A stretch of 64,000 bases of DNA, taken from NCBI GenBank assembly GCA_023653785.1, contig JAMKCH010005331.1, forward strand, positions 33,519 to 97,518. The letters run 5' to 3'. The notes beneath the pieces were generated by a model that did not search any database, was not told the origin of the DNA, and saw nothing but the letters and a program-made list of their open reading frames with translations. Position 1 is the first letter of the stretch. Every line of letters starts with the position of its first letter. The stretch is from Ophioderma brevispina (taxonomy: Eukaryota > Echinodermata > Ophiuroidea > Amphilepidida > Ophiodermatidae). Made by a program: the position numbers and the translations under genes. This document shows positions 11,945-23,818 of the stretch, piece by piece.

Positions 11945-13050
11945 TTACCATGGCTTGACGCATAACCCCCGCGCCGCGCGCAGTGGCTGTAGCCTGCTAA
12001 ACCTAACACGGGGAGCCTCTGCTCTGCAGTCCCCACCACGTAAGGGTATTTATTCGCGCTTTGGTTTTCAGTTTGTAGACTTATGGAGGACCCATCTTTT
12101 CACATCATGCGGGGCATTGAATATTCATATTAAGAAACAATACCAGAGTTAATCGTAAAAAGGATTTTATTATGGGAATAACAGCCAGTTTTCGAAAAAT
12201 AAGGATATTATGACGTCACGGCTTGATTGTTATTATTTTGGGGGGGGGGGGGGGGGGGGGCTCGGGGGACCCATTCAGTAAAATGACGTAACTTATCCCT
12301 ACATTTGGAAACAAAAGCAACCGATTTAATCGTCATCGTACTCGGTTTTTGAATCAGGTAGGGAACAGGTACATTTTTGGTACTGTTAGACATATACACG
12401 GTGTCTTTTGGAAAATAATAGCACTTTGGGGCAGAGAGGGTCTGTACAGACCTTTGATTTAAACATAGTCGGATTTATATTATCGGTCACGCCCCCGAAG
12501 AGCAAACCGATATCTGATTCCTGACACGTGACCTGGTACCTGACCCGTGCCACCAAACTTTCATCTCGTACCCGTTAATAACTACAATACGGCAAGCAGC
12601 AAGCATTCTGTATGTTGTCACAGCCGTAATCGCTAAGAACTGTGAGACTATACCACGTCACCATGTTTCTTTACTGAGGGTGGACACATATGCTGATTTG
12701 GGCTTTTCCAAACGGTAATTGGTGAAACTGCGAACATGCATTACTATGGGGGTCTCGGTCCCAGTGACATAAAATCATCTCTTAAACCTTTGTTAAAAGA
12801 TCTTAGTAATATCATGAATAATTAAGAAAAAATTATGAAGTTCACATCAATCATTCGTCTGTTAATTACCTGTGTCACAACTCAAAACTCAAGAAACTTC
12901 CCTGCAAAAGTAATGTCTATCAAACATAATACCCTTGAACATACGCGCCATGCTACAAGAGCTATCTCTCTGTAGCCATGCGCACCGATCCACTCTAATA
13001 TCCAAACACCCTATTATTTATTATACACCCCAAAACCCTGCCGCCTGGAT
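11945..13050 (+). repeat. 1.1-kb dispersed repeat, copy 1
   Basis: This copy aligns block by block with 14,370-15,427 and, inverted, with 27,829-28,925. Shared blocks in order are GACGCATAACCCCC, the TGACGTCACGG block (12,211), a poly-G or CGGGG step, ACGGTGTCTTTTGGAAAATA, the CAGCAAGCATTCTG block, ACTTCCCTGCAAAAGTAA, and an end with TTATACACCC. Near its end is a hairpin around the words CATGCTACA and TGTAGCCATG. No coding frame is conserved between copies, so it looks like a non-autonomous element or LTR-type unit of unknown class. A 21-G run lies at 12,240-12,260. Confidence 0.7.
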
Positions 13051-13713
13051 GTATCATTTGATGTAATGGGATCATATTTGGGGGGGCTACTGGATTGCCA
13101 TAACCTAACTGCCAGCAATTTGCAGTGTATAAATGTACATAGGGTTTCTGCTCTCACCCCTATTATTTTCAAATTCATTTCATCACGTCACCTCTACCAT
13201 GTTGTTTGGACCAAGGGCCATAAAACCATGTTAGAGCCCCTCCTTCCGATGGGGGGGGAGGGGACGTTAAGCCGTTCGGTCCCATGTATGGGAAGCTCAA
13301 CATCCACACTGTTACATGCTCCTATTTTACCAACTTTACCTTTTAAATTACGTAAACCCCAATTTTCAATAATCTCACCGCTTTATTAACCTATAACCTA
13401 CATAAAATTACAATTTGGAAGCAAAAATTTAAATAAACAGTGGCTAAAAAATATATTCAAATTTGAAAAAAAAGTAGTATTTATTCGCTGACGTTATTAT
13501 ATTTTTCCGTAATATTAATTCTTTTGTACTTACTTGTTTTTAATGTAAGAATACGAACTATGAATTGTTTTTAAAACCTATAAATGTTTAAATACGTCCG
13601 TAATACGTCATACAAAATGCAAAATCTTATTGTCCCTAACTTTTTTAAAAATAGTTTTAAAAAACTCTTTTCTCTCTTTTTGTATAGATCTTATTTTAAT
13701 TTGAAAAAAGTAT
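13051..13713. other. No gene recognised
   Basis: Nothing with a known domain. The 107-codon frame at 13,066-13,389 is not conserved and has no motif. Confidence 0.4.
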
Positions 13714-13838
13714 ACCCCACACACACACCCACACACAACACACCCCCCACACACACCCACCCACACACACACATATCTAGTATTATATATATATATTATA
13801 TATAGATATAATATAATTATATATATTATTATATATTT
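13714..13838. repeat. Compound CA/TA microsatellite
   Basis: An imperfect CA array interrupted by CCC steps (13,714-13,774) passes directly into alternating TA sequence (13,781-13,838). Confidence 0.9.
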
Positions 13839-13863
13839 AATTTTAGCATCTGCTATCAGTAAA

Positions 13864-13928
13864 GTCTGTAGTGTAGTGGATAATGTTTGGACTTGCAATC
13901 TTCAGGCCCTGAGTTCGAATCTATGTAA
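13864..13928 (+). mobile_element. tRNA-like sequence, probable SINE head or tRNA relic
   Basis: A pol III A-box-like TGTAGTGTAGTGG at about 13,868-13,880 and a B box GAGTTCGAATC at 13,911-13,921 are spaced as in a tRNA. The segment between contains ACTTGCAATC, like an anticodon loop. The acceptor and T stems pair poorly, so it is unlikely to be a working tRNA. No SINE body is recognised after it. Confidence 0.5.
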
Positions 13929-14369
13929 GGTACTGTATATAGTTTATTCATATGATGATTGGTGACATTGGATGTGTACATTACCTCTAAAACAAAGTGG
14001 AAAACTGGGTTTAAATCTTATTTCTTCCGTTTTCCCCTTTGTTTCGTGCTTTTTTTTTCTCAAATTTTTCCTGAAATAACTTTTAACACCACGTGGTACG
14101 TAAACCCCACAACGTTTTGTATTAGCTACCATAGCTACACCTTGAAAAATTGTCAGAGGAATTTTATAACGTTTTAATTCTTAAATATTGTGTAAACAAG
14201 TCAAAACCAACACTACGTTAAAGCTGAGATTTTAACGGCACGTTTATTTTACGTTCCCTGCATGTGTCGTATTTTACTGCTCAGTTAGTTACGTTTCTGC
14301 ATGTAGTGAGTCCCACCCTCTGCCAGTCAAAATGCCTGTTTTTTTACTGTTATTTTTAACAGTGCATAC

Positions 14370-15427
14370 ATGATTGTCACAGCTGACGCAACCCCCGCAG
14401 CCGCGCGCAAGTGGCTGTAGCCTGCTAAAACGAACACGGGGATCAGTCTGCCATTCAGGTCCACGGTTAAGGGTCTTTAGCCGGCTGACTATGTTTTCAG
14501 TTTGTAGATCTTGGACCATCTTGTTTTCACATTCAGCGGGTGACAATTGAATATTACTTAATTAGAACAATATACAATGTTGAATCTTAAAAGGAATTTT
14601 ATTATGGGATAACAACCTTTTGGAAAAAATACAGATTTGATGACGTCACGGCATTGATTGGTTTTATTATTTGCTTCGGGGAACCCATTCCGGTAAAAAT
14701 GACGTACGTATCCCTATCTTTGGAAAAAACCACCGATTATCGTCATCGTACGTCGGTTTTTTGAATCAGTAGGGAAAAGGTAAATTTTGTACTGTTTAGA
14801 CATATAAACGGTGTCTTTTGGAAAAATAATAGCACTTTGGGCGAGGGTCATGTCAACCTTGATTTCACATAGTCGGATTTATATATAATCGTCGCCCCCC
14901 CGAGAGCAAACTGACTATCGGAATACCTGACTCTTACCTGGACCTGACACTGTTACACCAACTTTTCATCTCGTTCCGTTTATACTACAATACAGCAAAG
15001 CAGCAAGCATTCTGCTTCTCTGCTCGGTGTCACAGCGTATCGATCAATAATGTGAGACTATACATGTGGTTCTGTACGGGAGGGGTAGGACCGATCTGCT
15101 CGATTTGGGCATTGGGGGGATTTCCCAGGTAATTTGTGAAACTGCTACCTGCATTTACTCATGCCAGTCTCGGTCCCACTGACATTAAAAAATCATCTCT
15201 TAAACCTTTGTTTCAAACAGATCTTAGTAATCATGATAAATTAGAAAAATATGAAGTTCACCTCAATCATGCTTCTGTTAATTACCTGTGCATAACTCAA
15301 CTCCAGAAACTTCCCGCAAAAGTAACTCTCTATCAAACATAATACCCTTGAACTACTCGCAGATACTCTAATATCAAACGCCCTAGTATAATTATTATAT
15401 ACCCAAAAACCATTGCACTCCTGGGTT
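14370..15427 (+). repeat. 1.1-kb dispersed repeat, copy 2
   Basis: Same ordered blocks as copy 1: GACGCAACCCCCGCAGCC, TGACGTCACGG (14,641), ACGGTGTCTTTTGGAAAAAT, CAGCAAGCATTCTGC, CTTCCCGCAAAAGTAA, and the end TATACCCAAAAACCATTGC. Many single-base indels separate it from copy 1. Its right end abuts the SINE that follows. No frame is shared with the other copies. Confidence 0.7.
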
Positions 15428-15765
15428 CGAAAAAATTAAGGGTGCTTACCCATCCGTCCCTTATCCATCCCAGTGCTGTTTGTGCCTTTGGGCAAGATAC
15501 TTGTCTCCGATTGCCCTCGTCCGACCCCAGGCGACATTTGGGACCTGTTCATGGGAATGTTACAATCTACAGTACTGATAGGAGCTGCCGCTAACGGTTG
15601 CACCTATTGGCGAGATGGTTCTGGTGATTTCCTAGTTACAGCGTAAATCATTAATCGGACCTGGCAGCCTGCCAGCTCAGGCCGTGAGGAAAATACATCT
15701 CCCCCGCATCTGACTATCTGGAACAAACGCCCCGTGTCCTTCTAAGACACGTGGCGCGTCATTAG
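15427..15765 (+). mobile_element. SINE of the same family as 10.65-10.87 kb, head truncated
   Basis: It begins at CTGGGTTCGA, a B-box-like motif directly at the junction with the preceding repeat, so the A box is lost. The body contains CCCAGTGCTG, GGGCAAGATACTTGTCTCCG and TGGGAATGTTACAATCT, matching the SINE on the minus strand at 10.7 kb. The GGGCAAG-type body block is frequent in tRNA-derived SINEs of marine invertebrates (general knowledge). Confidence 0.6.
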
Positions 15766-16001
15766 TAGTAGTATTACTCTCTGAAAATCAATAGTTTCAC
15801 TAATGAGGTCATCACACCCAATGTGTGCTTTCTCTTCTCTTCTCGCCCTCCTGTAGACTTGAAGACAACCACATCAATTCTATTTGCATTTCCTGGAACT
15901 TTAAAAGTAGTTTATATGATTGTACAGCTTATATTTGATTGTAAGCTAAAATACATTTCCATATTTTTTATATTCTCTTGCATTTCGACTGCTTATCCCT
16001 T
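15766..16001. other. No gene recognised
   Basis: Short A/T-rich spacer. About 25 bases at 15,781 (CTGAAAATCAATAGTTTCAC) match 11,846-11,871 in inverted orientation; the significance is unknown. Confidence 0.4.
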
Positions 16002-16717
16002 TAAGGCTGACTCAACTTTCCCGAGTAGGGCGGCCCTCAATTTTCAAAAACAAATTGTGTTTTTGTAGGGACAGATGTCCGTCCATATACTAATCACTGT
16101 GTGAAATGGCGAAGCTCAAATCGAAGAGTCTTAATGACCGGAGGAATTAATTTGAGGATACGAATCTCTCTCAAATTTTAACTGGATCGGTTGTGGACAA
16201 CTACCGAGAATGTTTCGAAGGCTTATTGACCAACCAGTACAAACAAAAAAAACGCGCAACCCCTTGTTTTGAACTTGCCTGCTATCGTAACGTCCCCATA
16301 TAAAACCAGGCTTTTGACTTTCTGTCGTGCACACAGAAAGTCCGTAAATTCATCATCTTACCACATAAAGACTGCGTATTCGGCTTATCAGTCAGGTGTG
16401 ATCTAATACATTGGTAAGCATTCCAATATGGAAAAAGTGGTTCGACAAAAATTGTGGGGGCGCTTTTCTTTCTGGAAATTCTCCTCATGTCTCTTTATAA
16501 GAAATCACACTTTCTTATAATTTCCGGATCCGGAAATTTTGTTATACAACGGTATCCTATGCACTTTATACTATCATATGTACTGCATGAAACGAAAATC
16601 CGATTTCATTTCAAACTGACTTTGGCAATTGGGGCATTTTACTGAGCTATCTTTCGTTGTATTTGACATTTTTATAAGTACACAAAACTATTTCAAAATC
16701 TCTGAATCAGCCTTTAA
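16001..16717. mobile_element. TIR element of the AAGGCTGA family (most complete copy)
   Basis: The left end TTAAGGCTGACTCAAC (16,001) faces the right end CTGAATCAGCCTTTAAG (16,702-16,718), giving an inverted end of roughly AAGGCTGANTCA flanked by TTAA-like bases. Internal blocks CACTGTGTGAAAT and CTTATAATTTCCGGATCCGG recur in the copies at 6.5-8.0 kb and 36.1-36.4 kb. No transposase is present. A TTAA flank would again point to a piggyBac- or Kolobok-type enzyme, but one base is missing from the left flank. Confidence 0.6.
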
Positions 16718-17654
16718 GTCTAGTGGTAAACCTTCAATTTTCTAACGGATGTTAGAAACGTCAGTATGGTTCTTCGATGCTATTGCGCAATTTTGTTAAA
16801 CCGTATTTTTTCAATATGTATTACTCATCTTGAAATTCTGAAACCAGCCAGAGAACTACTAGTATTCACTGTAAGGGCTATTTATAGAGCGTATGTTTGA
16901 GGAATAGGATTGGGTGTGACGTCCGCTGGGCGGCTATTTGAACAACGGGCGTAATGAGACTCGCCTCTACTTAAAATGACTGACGTCACAAGCCTGGTAT
17001 CGGCTTTGTGTACAGATTCCACTCGTACTTTTGTATACTTAACGCCACATGATTCCCTACCTCTAAAGATAACTTTCTCGGTATTACAATTTTCCTGATC
17101 TTCCGCTTTTGACTTTGTTGGTATTACGAGAACATCGTAAAAAACTAAACTCGTCATGAGAATGGACGGGTAACAGTGGCGCGAAGGCAACTTGAGTCTT
17201 GGAAGAAACTGCAGGATCTATGATTTTACCATCGTGTCTAGGCCCTAATTGACTTCATTTCAAATGTGTTGTTTTCGTTGGGACTTGAATGAAAAAGGTC
17301 GTGGACATTGAAATTCAGGTGCAGTGCTTAACATTTAGTTAGTGTACCGTTCGTGACTGAGTACTCTGTAGTGTAGGTTTTGTGTACACTTATTCACATG
17401 GGGGAATCCAATATTTGAAAATGCAAAATTACCGGGTTGGGGGGGGCTGAAGCTGAACTGGTCCCAAATAGCTAAAATTGGGCTGATTTTGCAAGAATTT
17501 TGCGATTAACCGAGAGGACGCGCCCCCTCCAACCCCCATCCCTGTATCGCGCCTGTAGTAGGCCTACTCTGTAGCGAGGTGTTGTGTACACTTGACAGTA
17601 GTTTACCTCACGCCAGCATTGAACATGAGTCACACGTAGTTCCCGGCCGATAAT
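16718..17654. other. No gene recognised
   Basis: A 102-codon minus-strand frame (16,882-17,190) lacks known motifs. One TGACGTCA is present at 16,981-16,988. Confidence 0.4.
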
Positions 17655-18075
17655 TACGGCCGTCCGGTAAGTACGTGATTCCTGTTTCTAAAATGAAAAA
17701 AAACGTTGGCGTAGTGTTTGAAATTGCTCAGATGGAATATACGAGGCTTGTGGGAAAATTATTCGCCTGTAGAGTTGCGTGTTATTTTTTCCGTGTCTGC
17801 GAGTACCGAAGTACCCGACAAAACTTCAATTTTCTCGCTAGTTCTATAGGTTCAGACCCCATTACGATACATTTTAAAACAAAACATAGTAACGACCTTT
17901 GATGCAAAAACTTCCATAGACCCCTCCGTTTTCCGGAGATTATTTGAGATTTAGTTTTCATTTCCAACACACCATTCTCTATGACGCTGACAAACGTTAT
18001 TCTCTCGCGCATAACCAATTTAGATAATATCTCTCACAGTCTGTGACACAGACTACATCACTTCGGACCGCCGTA
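17655..18075. mobile_element. MITE with TACGGCGGTCCGGT ends, copy 1
   Basis: The left end TACGGCCGTCCGGTAAGTAC faces the right end CTTCGGACCGCCGTA. The inside aligns with copy 2 at 19,749-20,214 along its length (shared blocks CGAAGTACCCGACAAAA, CCGTTTTCCGGAGAT, CACAGACTACAT). It encodes no transposase. The superfamily cannot be set without a clear target duplication. Confidence 0.6.
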
Positions 18076-18317
18076 GTCGATATTAGTTCTTAATCCTTTG
18101 CGCGCAAAGGATTATGGGGCTGACTTCCGTGCTGCTGTTTTGCTTGACTACTTAAATTTGTTCTCTACATATTTTGCTAACAACGTGGGGTCATATTACT
18201 ATGATACATTGGGTGAAATTAGCATGAACTGTTTTAGTAACTATAGGCTGCTTGAACTCTATATATAAAGAAGAGGAGTTTATAGAGTTCTTCAGGTACC
18301 ATATTTACACCATAAAT

Positions 18318-19180
18318 GGCACATGGTTGAAGACCGCCCCATTTCAAGTTGATGTTTTGGCACCGTTACTGGTAATTATTTAGGAAACTATACACCCGAA
18401 CGAGAATGCAAGAATGCGTATTATCATAAAATAGCGATTTTGTAATTAGAATTGTGTACCCAGATTTGACGTAACGGAGAGTGGAAATGCTACGTTTACT
18501 GTCCGTCCATGATGAAACAGTGCCACCTCAAAGTACCTCTAAACTTGACTTTCTGAAACCAATAAAACCACTACTGGATTGAGCGTATACACGTACATGG
18601 CGCTATTTCCGTTCCCGGCTATTTCACATTGGAAGCCGTTTTTCCTCCTATTACAAAATTCCGTCGTTGGTGACACACAGAACTTTTTTCGAGCTAAACA
18701 ATAATGGCCCATTTTCTTGAAGAGCGCCCCCAATTTTCAAAATTTGATATTTTGGCACAGTTACGTTGGTAATTGTCTATGAAACTTAACCTGCGAACGA
18801 GAATGCTAAAAAATGCGTATTTATCACAAAAAAGCGATTTGTAATTAGAATTGTGATCCCGATTGGGTGCCTTAACGGCAGAGCTGAAATGCTACATTAT
18901 GTCCGTCCCCTGATGAAATATGCCACCTCGAGAAGATAACCTCTATAACTTGACTTCTGACCACTAAAACAACTAATGGATTAGCGTAGCACGTACATGG
19001 CCTATTTCCCGGCTATTTCCACATTGGAAGGCCCCGTTCCTCCAGCAGCCGTTGGAATTTATTATCGGATCCCCTCCTTAATATTTTTTCTAAGTACAAA
19101 ATTTCCGTTTCGTGGTGACACCCCAACTTTTCGAGCTTAAAGCAATAATGGCACATTTTTTGAAGAGCGCCCCAATTTAT
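18318..19180 (+). repeat. Head-to-tail array of two units related to the 9.0-kb MITE
   Basis: Units start at about 18,318, about 18,700 and 19,139 (the third only 40 bp long). Each start carries the block GAAGAGCGCCCC and, shortly after, TTTTGGCACAGTTAC or a variant. Within each unit the GAATGC..GCGTATTTATCA, GTAATTAGAATTG, ACGTACATGGC and CGAGCTTAAAGCAATAATGG blocks follow in the same order. The same order, reversed, is found in 9028-9556, so this is a tandem array of the TTAA-type MITE that lost the inverted right ends between units. Confidence 0.6.
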
Positions 19181-19748
19181 TTATTACAATCAATTACGAA
19201 CAAATAGCACAATAAAACCATCTTTAAATGGAATCTTTGCACTTTATCAGTACCTAAAGGGACATATGGGCTAAAAATATTCGACTATAATGCAAAGGAC
19301 CCTTACTGACATCACTTTCCACAAGTTTGAAAACAATTTGGATGTTACATTCTGTAAAAAACAGTACAAAACAGAAAGTGCCAGAGGGGGAGGTGGCATT
19401 TCGTGCGAAAACTCAAAACGAAGATCGTATGAACATGTAATTTGGCGGCAGGGTATTAAGCATATGTGCATATCGAAAAGCACTTTCCTGTTGGCCATGG
19501 CAACCCTATAAACAACCGGACTTAATAGTGCCGCTGCGCATTACAACAAGCTCCCACGCGAGCAGTGACAAACTATAATTAGGATATGTCATACACGAGT
19601 CTATTTACATATTTCTCCCAGCACCAATTACCCACCGCGCGGCGGCGAGCTCTGGCATAATGAAGTAATGCATAAACATTACGTGCTCACGAAGTGACCT
19701 CCAGCACGAGGGTGAATTCCTAAGTAAACACTACGCACGCCCGGAGGC
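19181..19748. other. No gene recognised
   Basis: Spacer between the MITE array and the second TACGGCGG MITE. Overlapping frames on both strands (19,271-19,511) have no motif. Confidence 0.4.
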
Positions 19749-20214
19749 TACGGCGGTCCGGTTAGTACGTAATCCTGTTATTCTAAAATTTAAAAAAAAA
19801 AGTTGCGTAATTGAAACCAGTGTTTGAAAAATTCTCAAAACTGGAAAAATCGAATGCATAGGGAAAAAGGATGTACCCGGAGAGATTGCGTGTTCACTTG
19901 TTCCTCCGAGTCTGCGAGCACCGAAGTAAGTACCCGACAAAAACGTTCAATTTTCTCTCTAAGGTTTCTATAGGGTTCAGACCCAACTACTACACATATT
20001 CAAACAAAACATAGTACACTGAACCCTCTGATGTAAAACCTCCATAGAAACCCCCCTTCGTTTTCCGGAGATATTGAGCTTAAGTTTCATTTAACACTTC
20101 GCTATGACGGACCTTGTAACTAGTCTCATCGCGGCATACCAATTTTATGATAATTCTTTCGCAAAAGTCTGTCACACAGACTACATACCGGGGACATACT
20201 CACCGGACCGCCTA
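19749..20214. mobile_element. MITE with TACGGCGGTCCGGT ends, copy 2
   Basis: The left end TACGGCGGTCCGGTTAGTAC and the reverse complement of the right end, TAGGCGGTCCGGTGAGTATG, match over about 20 bases. The inside is homologous to copy 1 with indels. Copies 1 and 2 lie in the same orientation on each side of the tandem MITE array. Confidence 0.65.
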
Positions 20215-22878
20215 CCCGAAGGCGGTGCAGGTACATGGAGCAAGCACATCAAAATACTACTCCAAACCGAGGAGAGCATCAGCCTGTTACGCAGCCATTA
20301 TTTTCAGGAAAGTAACCGAATTTCCAGAACTTGAGAGACGGGGTATAAAGCTCACGTGGAATCCCAATACAACTTGATGTTGAGGTACTTTTAACATCTT
20401 TTTGGTAGTTTTTCGACGTTTTCTGTGACCATTTGTTGTTTATATATAGTGCAGGCACGTGGACGTAGGTTTGGCCCGTACCATTACATTTTTATGAAAG
20501 TGGTGGATTAGTAAAATATGCTTATACACATTGTTTTGTTCATCGAAAATAAATAACTAGTATGTCAGAAGACTAGCCGATTTTGCACAGCACCGTGTAT
20601 TTGTTTATAATATTGGCAGAAAAGAGACTATGTCGATTTGATTGGGACAACAGCAAACAGAGTCATTGACCACAAATGCTGCAAAGTCCAGGTAAAGTTT
20701 GGGCGAGTAAGATTCATAACGCTACTTCACTGGCTGTCGGAAATCAACCTTCGTCTCTGAAGAAAAAGATTGCATGTATCCTAGGGGCAATAGGCCCTTC
20801 CACAAGGGCAAATTACGTCAGGAACAATATTGTCACTCTACTAAAACCCTCCATCAGCCTTTTTTTTTTATAGAGCCCTATCCATTTCTTGTAAGTTTTC
20901 ATATTTGATTCCGCAGATTTTTTCAGTCACGCACGCTGCCCCGGAAGTTCTCTGAATCAGGAGTATTGTCCTCCCTTTTTTACCCGAAAAAAGATTTCCT
21001 GCAATCAGTAATACTAATCCTGATGTGTAATGAAAAGTGTTTTTCAACACTACTACTGTAATTCGGTTATAGATACAAGCTATGGCATAAGGGACTAACT
21101 CTTAGGCAATATTCACAATGGGAAGATCAATTGTTTTTCCTGCTCTGCAACAGAACAACAGGGTGAATTGGGTGTTTTGGATTAGTTGGGGGGGGGGGGG
21201 GGGGGCAAAGTTGTTGATAAATAACTTAATTGATTAGTCCGTAGTTGAAATCTTTCAAACAATGTAACCTTTATGAAGTTAATTGATATTCGGATTTGTT
21301 CAGTCATGCACGCTCAAAGATCTCAAAGAGGAAAACATCCTATTCCTACGGTCTCTTTTTAAATTCATACAACAAACTAAGACATTTTACATTTTTAAAC
21401 AAAAATCATTAAAAAAAATACAAAATTTAATTAAATATTTGAGTGTTTTTATGGTTCTTTCTTTTTTTCTTTGTCTCAATTTAGTTAAATAGAGACTATA
21501 AAAACAATACAACATTAAATTATAATTTAAACAAAACAAGTTTACCATTAAGGGCAAATAGAAAGAACAAGGCATCAAAAGTATAACATTTATAAAGTCG
21601 GCACCCGTAAACTCGAACATGTATTCTAAATATTCTTTTGGGAGTACAAAAAACCTAAGCATTATAAAGGCAGGAAAGAAATAAGCCGGGATGGGGCTAT
21701 AAACATATTTCCCCCAATTATAATAGCATAATACAACGTTAAAAGGACAAGCATGCTGTAAAAGCAATACCAAATGCTGGTTAGATAAAAAGAAAGAAAA
21801 CAAATCTGTACAAAAGTTTGGTATCAAAACGAATGATGATATGAGTCTACAGAAACATTTCCACTGATGCATTGAATAAAGCTAACATTCAAATTCTGCA
21901 ACACCTCAAAAGTACCGTATATCAACCCCCTAAATGTAATGGATGCGTTCAACATGTTATGTTTATATGGTAGCGTAAACAATTACCATGAGCCAACCAA
22001 AACAGTGCCGTATGCATAAGCATGAGTGATTATGATGGACCGAGTGGGTTATTAACATTTTATGAATATTGCAAAGGCACCTATAGTAAAAACTTTTCAG
22101 ATTGTTGTAAAAAATTGGTCGAATTTTCAGAAGGGGTCTAATGCACTACCTGACCATATACTTTAGTTAACGAGATACCAGTGCTTAGTAAATAGTCCCT
22201 CCATGCCCCGGCCTTTCTGTATGAAGTCAGTTCAAAATAATAGTTTGAAGCTGCAGGTACCTAACATGAAATTTTTACAAAAGCATCATACTGTTTTGGT
22301 ATTTATATAAAGATAACAAATGTAATTTTAATCTGTGCAGAACATTATCCAAACAGGAATTCTGTTGGGAGTAATGAACTTCACAAAGTCGAGTTAATTG
22401 CATTTTCCCTATAAATACCAAATTTTGTGTGCTGTAGAGTGTGCATTTTCAACATTCCTGTTTCTATGGAGGATGTCCGTCAACTTGTTATAATGGGGGT
22501 ATTTTCATTCTACATATATGACCAAAGTTTGGTACCGCAGTTGCAATTTTTTTGTTTGTAGTTATGGTTCAAGTCGTTCAGTCAATCAGAGCCGTACTAG
22601 TTACCATTGCAGCAGAACATACTTTGTTTTTCGAAACATAATTTTGTTTCAGAAACTTCTCATTAATTCAGCGCTTTTAAATGGTACATGACCAAACATG
22701 TCATCATCTGAACATTGAGAATTCATCTCAAAGTTCAGGTCTGCAAAAGGCACAGTCATTTATTTATTTCAAATGCATTTTGGTGTATAAATGGCTAGTG
22801 TGAGGTCATATCAACACCTTTCTATTACTGCTCTTGATAGAGGAGAGCAGATATCATAGGGTCTTATTTTAAGGAGTT
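20215..22878. other. No gene recognised
   Basis: A/T-rich sequence with an 18-G tract at 21,188-21,205. The longest frame, 161 codons on the minus strand (21,387-21,872), is the antisense of an A-rich stretch and gives an F/L/Y-rich sequence expected by chance. No domain, SINE or TIR element could be supported. Confidence 0.45.
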
Positions 22879-23818
22879 CGTTTACCTCCCACTACAAAAA
22901 AGTTTGACACCTTTGGTAGTTAGTATGGACCTTCTACAGCAATGCTAGGTATGTGTACTCTCAAATTGTGGTATCACTTTTTCAATTTAAAAAAAAAAAG
23001 GGGTCAATTTAGTTTACACAGGGGTCAAACCTTTTAAAAGCCCAATATGTTTAAATGTATGCCAGATTGGTCCATCTAATCTAAGGATTTCAAAAATGTA
23101 TAGTTGTACAACTACGACCATTTGGTTTGGAGTTAGAGGTATAAATGGCTTTAAAATGGTAAAAAAAAGGTCAATATCCATTTGTACAGGGGTTCAACAT
23201 TAGAAGTTAATCTAATTATATTTAAATACTTCCAAGTTATTGCCTGAGGTAAGAGGACTCATAAAAGGTATAGTTTGTATTATGTTTCAAAATGCTTACT
23301 TACGGAGATAAGGGTAAAGAAGGTCAACAACCAATGGGTATGTTGACCTATGAACTATTTTGTTCCCAACATGGTAACTATTGCATGAGACCGGTACAAA
23401 TATTCCTTATTTTGACTCATTAAGCTAGATGAACAACTTCTATCTTTTCAACAAAAATTGGAGCAACTTCTCGATTTTGACCCCCGTACAACTAGTGAAA
23501 TTGACACTTTGTTTTTACATTTAGCCATTTTACCTGGAAAATCCAAAACCATTGGTCATAGATGGTACCCCTCCCCAAACTATTACCTTTTGGCACCACA
23601 TCCTTACTGAATAGACGGGGCGGACAATATGATACCATTTCAACATTGGATTGGGCATTTTAAAAGTTTGAACCCTGGTACAACTTTAAATTGGCCCCTA
23701 TTTGAAAAAGTGACACCACCATTTTTGAGAGTACTACCTACCCCTAGCGTTGAATTCACTAGACGGGTTCATACTAACTACCAGATGTGTTAAACCTTTC
23801 TGTAGTGAGGGGTAAACG
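22879..23818. mobile_element. Foldback-type palindromic element, about 0.94 kb
   Basis: The whole stretch is an imperfect palindrome centred near 23,340. The left outer arm begins CGTTTACCTCCCACTAC and the reverse complement of the right outer arm CGTTTACCCCTCACTAC; matching blocks follow inward (TGGTAGTTAGTATG, GTACTCTCAAA, AAATGGCTNAA, TTGTACAGGGGTT versus TTGTACGGGGGTC) to a central hairpin, GGTCAACA / TGTTGACC, at about 23,328-23,354. No coding frame spans it. Foldback transposons and inverted duplications share this form. No target duplication was recognised at its edges. Confidence 0.65.

Noticed and set aside
13864..13928. Functional tRNA gene
   Set aside because: A and B boxes are present but the acceptor and T stems do not pair well; called tRNA-like instead.
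21387..21872. 161-codon minus-strand frame, hydrophobic
   Set aside because: It is the antisense of an A-rich stretch, so F, L, Y and C codons are expected; no motif, no splice context and no second copy.
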